Shown: positions 1 to 6,119 of the stretch, piece by piece
Numbering within the stretch: the first letter of the stretch is position 1
Layout of the letters: every line of letters starts with the position of its first letter
NCBI GenBank assembly: GCA_903881065.1
Contig: CAIRRW010000412.1
Coordinates: 1-25,133 of the forward strand
Direction: 5' to 3'
Length of the DNA stretch: 25,133 nt
From: an uncultured Bacteroidota bacterium
Lineage (GTDB): Bacteria; Bacteroidota; Bacteroidia; 2-12-FULL-35-15
Made by a program: the position numbers and the translations under genes
The notes under the pieces: model-generated
What the model was told of the DNA's origin: nothing
What the model saw: the letters and a program-made list of their open reading frames with translations, nothing else
Databases searched by the model: none

Positions 1-1550
1 AATATTGAAACATCACTAGTTTCAGAAAGAGTGAAATCAATAGTCGCATTTGTTAAAACAGGGTTCGGGTAAATATTCACTGCTGATATGTTGCTGATTT
101 CATTGATACCGGCAGAAACCGCAACATTTATATTATCAATATAAATATCATTCCCATAATCAGACGTTGCCTTAAAGCGAACCAGAACGGATGTGTAACC
201 CGTATCCAAGTGCATTTGCACCAATTCGTTTCTCCAATCCCAAGGTGAAGTAGGAGCAAATTCGCCACTAACAGAAGGACGAGTAGCTAATCCTGATCCG
301 GACTTAGAATAATGAGTCGTCCATGTAGCGCTGCAATCAACCGATGATTGAACTTCCAGCTTATCCAAATCAGTAGGCGCATTGGTAGCATACGCAACAT
401 CAAATGTGAGCCCTGGAGCAGTAACCCCAGCAAACGACATTGCATCTAAAGTAAATGTATTTACTTCTCCCGCCGGAATAAAATAACAACGCAACTTAGC
501 TGATTTAGAAGAGTTTTGGCCAACAATGGAATTTTCCCAAGTATATGTAGTGCCGCCATTTGCAATAACCCATGAAGCAGGAATACCTGCCGTTTCAAAA
601 TCCTGAACTACCATGTTTCCACCTGTTTTAGGGTAAAGCGTAAAGGTTGCTTTTGCTGTATCATTTCTATTTATCGGGTCCGTTGTTCCATTCGGATGAG
701 TTACAATTGCAGTAATAATATGTGTCCCAGCAGTTGCAGCACCTACTTTAACGCCAGTAATTAAAGTGCTTCCATACGTTGGAAGGTTACCCGTCCAATT
801 AATTGTTTTTTGAGCAATGCCATCAACATTCAATGTAATAATAGCAGATGTTAATGCTGTACTTCCTATATTACCAAGCCTGAAAGCAGGAGTTACACTA
901 TCGTGAGGAGCCAAAGCGCTATCACAAGCCGTTAAGGCAATATTCAATGAAGAGCAAGGAATCATTTCAGCATCCACTGCAACGGTAGCTGCAGAACAGG
1001 AAGATTTTGCTGCATACAAATTTGCAGTAGATTGTTCACCAACCAATGTTACAGAACGGTCAGGACAAATCATATAAATTGCAGGAAATGATTGAATGTT
1101 ATATCCGCTAAGAAAAGCGGAAGCAGATGTAATTTTAGCAGAATCAAAATCAATAATAGGGTAAAGTGTGCCGTTTACAAAATTACCTCTTGATAAACCT
1201 GAATAGCTTTGAGAAGTTGTTATCCCATAAAGTTGAATAGAATCATTTGAGATTTCCCCTTCAATAAACAAAACACGTAATTCATTACTTCCATGCGGTC
1301 CATGATGTTTATACAAACTGTCCAACGCTCCGGTATGATGATATGACCAGGAGGAACTGCTCCATGTTGCGGATACATTAATATAGGTAGTAAAACCCGA
1401 GTCAAGCAATGCATATAAATGTTGTGTATGACCTGCAATATCAGTAAAGGTAAAATCCGGAGCAATACTTCCATTTGCCAATTGTGCTTTGCTTTCTGCA
1501 ATTGAAAAGGTTAAAGTTAAAGCAATAAGTAGTTGTAAAATCTTTTTCAT
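1..1550 (-). CDS. T9SS-sorted secreted protein with degenerate thioredoxin-like domain (3' end outside window)
   Basis: The gene reads from ATG at 1550 leftwards without a stop to the window edge, giving 516 codons. Residues 1-22 form a signal peptide ending in SKAQ. Residues 27-175 resemble the TlpA/peroxiredoxin-like thioredoxin fold found in Bacteroidota secreted proteins, with GSIAPDFTFTDIAG followed by an ATW...WSYHHTGALDSLY segment. In that family the site after ATW is CxxC; here it is S64-S-S-S67, so the disulfide chemistry should be lost. The central part (about 190-310) looks like a beta-sandwich or CARDB-like region, followed by a jelly-roll-like part (about 315-480). The visible end, VNIYPNPVLTNATIDF, is the start of a type A T9SS sorting domain, so the protein is probably exported and surface-attached or released. 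It starts 21 bp after the PurF-like gene and may be cotranscribed with it. The substrate or partner is unknown. Confidence 0.82.
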   Translation of the reverse strand, partial: MKKILQLLIALTLTFSIAESKAQLANGSIAPDFTFTDIAGHTQHLYALLDSGFTTYINVSATWSSSSWSYHHTGALDSLYKHHGPHGSNELRVLFIEGEISNDSIQLYGITTSQSYSGLSRGNFVNGTLYPIIDFDSAKITSASAFLSGYNIQSFPAIYMICPDRSVTLVGEQSTANLYAAKSSCSAATVAVDAEMIPCSSLNIALTACDSALAPHDSVTPAFRLGNIGSTALTSAIITLNVDGIAQKTINWTGNLPTYGSTLITGVKVGAATAGTHIITAIVTHPNGTTDPINRNDTAKATFTLYPKTGGNMVVQDFETAGIPASWVIANGGTTYTWENSIVGQNSSKSAKLRCYFIPAGEVNTFTLDAMSFAGVTAPGLTFDVAYATNAPTDLDKLEVQSSVDCSATWTTHYSKSGSGLATRPSVSGEFAPTSPWDWRNELVQMHLDTGYTSVLVRFKATSDYGNDIYIDNINVAVSAGINEISNISAVNIYPNPVLTNATIDFTLSETSDVSI

Positions 1551-1571
1551 TTCAAGTTTTATATTCAAAGT

Positions 1572-3473
1572 TTAATAAGCCCGCACATTTTTGCCTTCCA
1601 TAAAATTTATGAAAGATTTGTTCGCCACTTTATTTCCTCCGGGAGTCGGGTATTTACCAGTGAAATACCAATCTCCTTTGTTATTGGGGCAGGCAAGATG
1701 CAAACCTTCTATTGATTGATATATTATTTCCACTTCAGCTTTTATTCCTTTCGGACGTAATAACTCAGCTATCTTTTTTGAAATCTGTTCAGGCGTAAAA
1801 GGAGCATAAATTTCTTTTATAGGATTAACAATTTTCTCTTTTGGCAAATGTTCCTGTGCTTTAGCTTTTTCATACAATTCATCTAGTAGGTTTTCTTTAA
1901 AGTTGTCTTTCAATAATTGAACTGCTGCCTGAAACGCAATAAAGTCGCCTAACTTAGCCATGTCAATTCCATAACAATCAGGGTAACGAATTTGTGGTGC
2001 AGAGGAAACAACTACAATCTTTTTTGGCCCAAGTCGGTCAAGTATTTTCAGAATACTTTGTTTCAATGTTGTTCCTCTTACAATGGAATCGTCCACTATA
2101 ACAAGGTTATCCACGCCTTCTTTTATTACACCGTACGTTGTATCATATACGTGAGCAACCATATCATCGCGTTGTGAATCATTAGTAATAAAGGTTCTAA
2201 GTTTAGCATCCTTAATGGCAATTTTATGTACGCGAGGATGAAACGAAAGTATTTCACTTAATTCAGGGTCTTTTACAAATAAGCCCATTGCTAATATTTT
2301 ATCACGTTTTATTGTGTTAGCATATTGATGCAATTCATCTATCATGCCGCCAAAAGCTACTTCTGCTGTATTGGGTATGTATGAAAATACTGTATTCTTT
2401 AAATCATAATCTACAGCTTTTATTACTGCAGGGCAAAGCAGACTTCCTAATTTCTGACGTTCTTTATAAATATCGGCATCGCTTCCTCGCGAAAAATAGA
2501 TACGTTCAAAGGAACAGGAAGTTTTTTTAAGAGGAGTAATAATTTCTTCTTCTTTAAAAGTTCCATCCTTTTTTATTATCAAGGCGTGTCCAGGAGTAAG
2601 TTCTTTAATTGTTCCAATAGGCACATTGAAGGTAGTCTGAATTACCGGTCGCTCTGAAGTTACAACGACCACTTCATCATCCGAATAATAATAGGTTGGG
2701 CGGATTCCATTCGGGTCGCGCAACACAAAAGCATCACCATGACCTAATAAACCTGCCATAGCATATCCGCCATCCCATTTTTTACTGGCTGCTTTTAATA
2801 TGCGAGGCACATCCAGATTCTTTGCTATCAATCCTGAAATATCTTCTTTAGAATATCCTTCTTTCTTGAATTGTTTAAACAATCGTTCATTTTCATTATC
2901 GAGAAAATGTCCGATTTTTTCCATTACAGTTACAGTATCAGTTTTTTCTTTAGGATGCTGTCCTAGTTCCACAAGCTGGTCGAAAAGCTCATCCACATTA
3001 GTTAAGTTGAAGTTACCCGCAACAACCAAGTTACGTGTCATCCAATTATTTTGACGTAAAAATGGATGACAATTATCAATTGAATTTCCTCCAAAAGTGC
3101 CATAACGAAGATGACCTAGAAGCAATTCACCTGTATAGGAAAGGTTCTTTTTAAGCCATTCTGCATCTTTTAATTTCTCGGGATTATTTTTGTATACACC
3201 TTCAAATTGTGAATTAATAGTTGAGAATATTTCTTTAATTGCATTACTTCCTACAGCTCTGTTTCTATTTATATAAGGCGTTCCCGGCGCAACATCAAAT
3301 TTAATATTAGCAACACCAGCACCATCCTGTCCACGATTGTGTTGCTTTTCCATCAATAAATACAGCTTATTTATTCCATACAGTGGGGTGCCATATTTTT
3401 CTATGTAGTAATCAAGCGGCTTTAGTAAACGAATAATTGCTATTCCACATTCGTGTTTTATTGCATCGCTCAT
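1572..3473 (-). CDS. purF: Long-form amidophosphoribosyltransferase (PurF-like)
   Basis: PurF moves the glutamine amide onto PRPP to make phosphoribosylamine, the first step of cytosolic de novo purine synthesis. The class II glutaminase domain is N-terminal. Its nucleophile is probably Cys9 (ECGIA), exposed after removal of an 8-residue leader, with RGQDGAG at 47-53, HLRYGT at 121-126 and GNFNLTN at 153-159. The phosphoribosyltransferase domain carries the PRPP loop VIVDDSIVRGTT (458-469) and the PurF-type motif IRYPDCYGIDM near 495-504. FTGKYPTP (604-611) matches the PurF C-terminus. At 633 aa it is longer than the usual 470-510 aa, with extra sequence around 375-445 and 520-590. Long forms like this are known in Bacteroidota, and a canonical short paralog may exist elsewhere, so the exact metabolic role is less certain than the family. 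The next gene starts 21 bp downstream. Confidence 0.85.
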   Translation of the reverse strand: MSDAIKHECGIAIIRLLKPLDYYIEKYGTPLYGINKLYLLMEKQHNRGQDGAGVANIKFDVAPGTPYINRNRAVGSNAIKEIFSTINSQFEGVYKNNPEKLKDAEWLKKNLSYTGELLLGHLRYGTFGGNSIDNCHPFLRQNNWMTRNLVVAGNFNLTNVDELFDQLVELGQHPKEKTDTVTVMEKIGHFLDNENERLFKQFKKEGYSKEDISGLIAKNLDVPRILKAASKKWDGGYAMAGLLGHGDAFVLRDPNGIRPTYYYSDDEVVVVTSERPVIQTTFNVPIGTIKELTPGHALIIKKDGTFKEEEIITPLKKTSCSFERIYFSRGSDADIYKERQKLGSLLCPAVIKAVDYDLKNTVFSYIPNTAEVAFGGMIDELHQYANTIKRDKILAMGLFVKDPELSEILSFHPRVHKIAIKDAKLRTFITNDSQRDDMVAHVYDTTYGVIKEGVDNLVIVDDSIVRGTTLKQSILKILDRLGPKKIVVVSSAPQIRYPDCYGIDMAKLGDFIAFQAAVQLLKDNFKENLLDELYEKAKAQEHLPKEKIVNPIKEIYAPFTPEQISKKIAELLRPKGIKAEVEIIYQSIEGLHLACPNNKGDWYFTGKYPTPGGNKVANKSFINFMEGKNVRAY

Positions 3474-3501
3474 ATTATATTTTATTAGGAATTAAGGAGT
3501 G

Positions 3502-3509
3502 CAAATTTA
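3502..3509 (-). promoter_or_regulatory. Putative Bacteroidota -7 element upstream of purF
   Basis: On the minus strand this reads TAAATTTG, matching the Bacteroidota sigma-factor -7 consensus TAnnTTTG. It is 28 bp upstream of the purF start, inside the 80-bp spacer after the serine hydrolase gene. I see no clear -33 TTG at the expected distance, so this is a single-motif call. Confidence 0.35.
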
Positions 3510-3553
3510 CGATTTTTATTGACGCAGTCGTAAGATTAAAAAGGAAGGGAATG

Positions 3554-4720
3554 TCAATTGCTATACATCTCCAAAGCAGCATCAATATACCAATATAAAT
3601 CGGTAGGGTGGTTGTTGTCTTTTCGTTTTTCACGTTTCTTTCCCAATCGAACCACAATCATTTTTTTATCAGGAATACAAACAATGTACTGACCTAAAAT
3701 ACCACGTGCATAAAATATAGTATGTCCTTTATAGTTGGGTAGCAACCACCAAGCGTATCCATATTTATCATTTTTATTTCCGTCTTCGTCCAATAAATCA
3801 GCTGGTTTTATTGAGTTTAAAACATAGTTTTGTGAAACCAGTTGTTTGCCATCATACTTTCCTGAATCCAGATATAACTTACCCAATCGTGCAAAATCTC
3901 TTGCGTTGGAATTAAAGCAGCAATATGCTTTTTCCATTCCATTATCCTGGTCGAGACTCCAATACGCTTTATTTTTTGTGCCAATCTGCTTCCATATTTT
4001 TTCCGACATATATTCGGCAAGCTTTTTACCTGTTGCTTTTTCAATAATAAATCCAAGCAGTTCGGAGTTCCCGCTTAAATATTTAAATACTTTTCCCGGT
4101 TCTTCGGTTACTTTATATTTATAGGTAAGTTTTTTTAAATCGCTGCCGTAATAAGCTGCAGCAGGGTATGCAAACGGATTAATATAATCTTCATCAAAGT
4201 TGATTCCTGAACTCATCGTCAGCAAATCTTTTATTTTCAATTTAGCATTATCACCTTCTTTAAATTCAGGAAGGAAATCGCCAACAGGTTCATTCTCACT
4301 CTTTATTTTACCTTCGTCAATTGCTGCGCCAATCAAAATACTTACAAATGTTTTTGCCATGGAAAACGAGTTGGTAACAGAGTTTTCGCCAAATCCATCC
4401 CAATATTGCTCATGTATTATCGAATCATTTTTTATAATTAAATAAGCTATCGTTTGCATCTCGGTAAAATGTTTTTCGTTTTCCGATGAAAGTTTTTTGC
4501 TGTTATCACGTTTCGAAACAGCCCATTCTTTAGGTGTTCCAACGTTCACTTCGCGGCTGCTGAATATTTTATATTCTTCAATACTTGGTCCCGACCTGCC
4601 TTTTAAATATGTATTTGCAACGCCTTTATATAAATATGTTTTCCCTGAAATAATAATTGCAATATTTAATATAACAAGAATTATTAAAAACCATTTCCCT
4701 ATTTTCTTAAGTATGTTCAT
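3554..4720 (-). CDS. Serine hydrolase, beta-lactamase/penicillin-binding-protein fold
   Basis: This belongs to the class C beta-lactamase-like family (PF00144), which includes esterases, peptidases and amide hydrolases. The catalytic SxxK is S120-M-A-K123, in SFSMAKTF. The second motif is the tyrosine of KYLSGNSELLGF (214-218), similar to 6-aminohexanoate-dimer hydrolases. The third is probably within YARGILGQYIVCIPDKKMIVV. Residues 11-26 form one hydrophobic segment with no clear cleavage site, so it is likely anchored in the inner membrane with the enzyme outside the cytoplasm. The length of 388 aa is normal for the family. The substrate cannot be read from the sequence, and true beta-lactamase activity is not implied. 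The gene lies 80 bp upstream of purF on the same strand, but purF seems to have its own -7 element. Confidence 0.85.
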   Translation of the reverse strand: MNILKKIGKWFLIILVILNIAIIISGKTYLYKGVANTYLKGRSGPSIEEYKIFSSREVNVGTPKEWAVSKRDNSKKLSSENEKHFTEMQTIAYLIIKNDSIIHEQYWDGFGENSVTNSFSMAKTFVSILIGAAIDEGKIKSENEPVGDFLPEFKEGDNAKLKIKDLLTMSSGINFDEDYINPFAYPAAAYYGSDLKKLTYKYKVTEEPGKVFKYLSGNSELLGFIIEKATGKKLAEYMSEKIWKQIGTKNKAYWSLDQDNGMEKAYCCFNSNARDFARLGKLYLDSGKYDGKQLVSQNYVLNSIKPADLLDEDGNKNDKYGYAWWLLPNYKGHTIFYARGILGQYIVCIPDKKMIVVRLGKKREKRKDNNHPTDLYWYIDAALEMYSN

Positions 4721-4748
4721 ACAGCTTGATTTTTGAATAATTATGTTT

Positions 4749-4756
4749 CAAAAATA
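4749..4756 (-). promoter_or_regulatory. Putative -7 element for the serine hydrolase gene
   Basis: The minus strand reads TATTTTTG, a match to TAnnTTTG, 28 bp upstream of the ATG at 4720. This is the same distance as the element in front of purF. No convincing -33 TTG is visible. Confidence 0.35.
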
Positions 4757-4970
4757 CGGATATAGAAATTAATAAGGGGTAAATTATTTTATTATTATCG
4801 TCAATAAGGCAGGTTATATTTTTTTACATGAGGATAATCATATTTAAAAGAATAGAAACAGTTTACTTTTACCAATAATACTAAAATACTCTTCAGGTAA
4901 AAATCGGGTTTACCGCCCCTACATCGGATAATAAGTGCTAAAACACCGACAGGAAACAAATCCTTAAGCA

Positions 4971-4995
4971 TAAATCAATGTAAAAAATTGATTTA
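4971..4995. repeat. Inverted repeat, 9-bp perfect arms
   Basis: TAAATCAAT at 4971-4979 pairs perfectly with ATTGATTTA at 4987-4995 around a 7-base loop. It lies 46 bp upstream of the ATG at 5042. It could be an operator or a leader hairpin. No T-run follows, so it is not an obvious terminator. Confidence 0.45.
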
Positions 4996-5041
4996 GTACG
5001 GAGCTAAAGCCGATAATCCGAGCAAAGTGTAGGCGAAAAAA

Positions 5042-5674
5042 ATGAATATAACATTTATTGCAGTGATGAACCTCACTGTTGACAAAAGAGGTGATGTGCG
5101 CGACAAAGGGTACAAAGTTGGCAAAGGTATTGGCAACAATGAGATTACTTTTGGCGTATCAACCAATCCACTGATAAAAGATTTTCTGATAAAAGTGGAT
5201 AATTTAAAAGATGCCATCGCTGACGAAGATGGCAGTGAGCAGAAGCTTGCCGTTTCCGAAAAAAATGCAGTAATAGTTTTTGATGATTTGAAACTGCTAT
5301 TGGGTTTTGTAAACACAAGTCCTGCAAAAGGAGTGAAAGATTTGTTGTTGCTTTCCAATTTTGAGGTAAACAAAGCACCGGTAACACATGAAATTCCGGG
5401 GCAATTGGTTATCAAAAGAATTGATGACGGAGCAGTGGCAAATACAGCTAAAGTATTAATCGAAACCATTCCGGCAACGGATTTTGTAGATAGATACAAA
5501 GTGGAAACTTCAATAGACAAAGTTAACTGGACAATGACATGTGAAACCGGAAATTCTAATAAATTGATGATTACCGGAACTGCCAGAGGAAAGGAAATAT
5601 TTGTGCGTGCAACAGGTGGAAATACCCATGGTTTTGGCAAGCCAAGTGAGCCACTTCCGTTTCTGCCAAGATAG
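5042..5674 (+). CDS. Uncharacterised 210-aa protein with fibronectin type III-like C-terminal half
   Basis: I do not recognise a precise function. There is no signal peptide or membrane segment. Residues about 40-115 look helical, with DNLKDAIADEDGSEQKLAV and similar stretches. Residues about 125-205 look like a fibronectin-III-type beta sandwich: PGQLVIKRID, then AKVLIETIP, DRYKVETSIDKVNWT and GKEIFVRATGGNTHGFGKPSEP. This resembles small Bacteroidota proteins annotated as fibronectin type III domain-containing, which have a helical N-terminal half. The start at 5042 is chosen because a TAG lies four codons upstream in frame; ATG at codon 9 is an alternative. It stands alone on the plus strand, with two hairpins and a 21-bp-period array directly downstream. 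Confidence 0.7.
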   Translation: MNITFIAVMNLTVDKRGDVRDKGYKVGKGIGNNEITFGVSTNPLIKDFLIKVDNLKDAIADEDGSEQKLAVSEKNAVIVFDDLKLLLGFVNTSPAKGVKDLLLLSNFEVNKAPVTHEIPGQLVIKRIDDGAVANTAKVLIETIPATDFVDRYKVETSIDKVNWTMTCETGNSNKLMITGTARGKEIFVRATGGNTHGFGKPSEPLPFLPR

Positions 5675-5699
5675 AAACCTCAATAGAATAAGGGGTTTC
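5674..5699 (+). other. Small hairpin at the stop codon of the 210-aa gene
   Basis: GAAACCTC (5674-5681) can pair with GGGGTTTC (5692-5699), giving 8 bp with one G-T wobble. Its first base is the last base of the stop codon. It is out of register with the following 21-bp array. It may help RNA 3'-end stability. Confidence 0.3.
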
Positions 5700-5709
5700 G
5701 TTTTACAAG

Positions 5710-5746
5710 GTCCGTACTTCTCGTCAGGAAGTGCGGACTTCTTTTT
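5710..5746 (+). terminator. Intrinsic terminator of the 210-aa gene
   Basis: The arms 5710-5720 and 5728-5738 pair over 11 bp with one G-T wobble, around a 7-base loop. TTCTTTTT follows directly. It lies 36 bp after the stop codon. Its centre (5724) is exactly 147 bp, or 7 x 21, before the next strong palindrome centre, so it appears to be the first unit of the downstream array. Confidence 0.65.
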
Positions 5747-5889
5747 ACAGGTTGCCAATGGTGCCGAAAGTTATGACCACAGTACGGCGAGGTAAGCCAA
5801 TAGCTCCGCAAGGTGTGGTTACTTCTCGCCAAGGTCTGCCAATAACTGTCCACGAGGTTCGAATAACTTTGAAAGTTATTCCAACATCT

Positions 5890-5915
5890 CGTCAAACTAT
5901 CCGGATAGTTTGACG
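5890..5915. repeat. Perfect 26-bp palindrome within the 21-bp array
   Basis: The left half CGTCAAACTATCC (5890-5902) is the exact reverse complement of the right half at 5903-5915, with no spacer. It is the strongest dyad in the window and could be a protein-binding site or a cruciform-prone sequence. Confidence 0.75.
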
Positions 5916-6073
5916 CAAAGTACCAATAACTCGCCAAGTTATTGGCATAACTTCCTAAGCATACCGTTGAGCTTGAGAAGAATTACAGATAACTTTTGGA
6001 GAAGTACAGATGTTGAGAGGAGAGTTGCGGTGAGTATTTGAGGAAGAAAATATGTCTCTTGATTAATTAACAT

Positions 6074-6081
6074 TACTTTTG
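6074..6081 (+). promoter_or_regulatory. Putative -7 element for the EF-hand membrane protein gene
   Basis: TACTTTTG matches TAnnTTTG and lies 38 bp upstream of the ATG at 6120, just beyond the 21-bp array. The nearest upstream TTG is only 12 bp away, so no good -33 partner is seen. Confidence 0.35.
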
Positions 6082-6119
6082 CCCGATAAACCGATAGAAG
6101 AAATAAACATACTAATATT

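Larger units (their letters stand above)
4721..5041. other. Divergent intergenic spacer of 321 bp
   Basis: No gene is visible here. The left end serves as leader and promoter for the minus-strand serine hydrolase. The right end precedes the 210-aa plus-strand gene, whose promoter I could not place. Two small inverted repeats are present: 4896-4901 with 4909-4914 (6-bp arms), and 4971-4979 with 4987-4995 (9-bp arms). The stretch from about 4895 to 5035 is more GC-rich than the AT-rich left part. Confidence 0.5.
5700..6050. repeat. Degenerate tandem array with 21-bp period, units dyad-symmetric
   Basis: The 445-bp spacer between two plus-strand genes is mostly built of 20-22-bp units resembling AATAACT..CGCCA..AGTTATT, often ending in CC or GG. 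Clear palindromes are 5862-5880 (19 bp), 5890-5915 (26 bp, perfect) and 5923-5945 (9-bp arms, 5-base loop). Their centres are 31.5 bp apart, or 1.5 units, as expected if each unit has dyads at both its centre and its boundary. Units degrade towards 6050 (for example AGATAACTTTTGGAGAAGTAC). Short open frames cross it with a 7-residue rhythm, but they have no start context and I regard them as non-coding. Confidence 0.7.

Noticed and set aside
1220..1501. A 93-codon minus-strand frame within the left-edge gene
   Set aside because: It is out of frame with the 516-codon secreted protein, which has a clear signal peptide, thioredoxin-like segment and sorting domain.
3554..4720. Beta-lactamase resistance gene
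   Set aside because: The SxxK fold is shared by esterases and peptidases. The second motif resembles amide or dimer hydrolases, so resistance cannot be inferred.
5680..5937. Small repeat proteins on either strand in the 21-bp array (for example 5731-5913 plus and 5680-5937 minus)
   Set aside because: The open frames follow from a period divisible by three. They overlap the terminator or lack a start context, and the dyad symmetry explains the sequence better.
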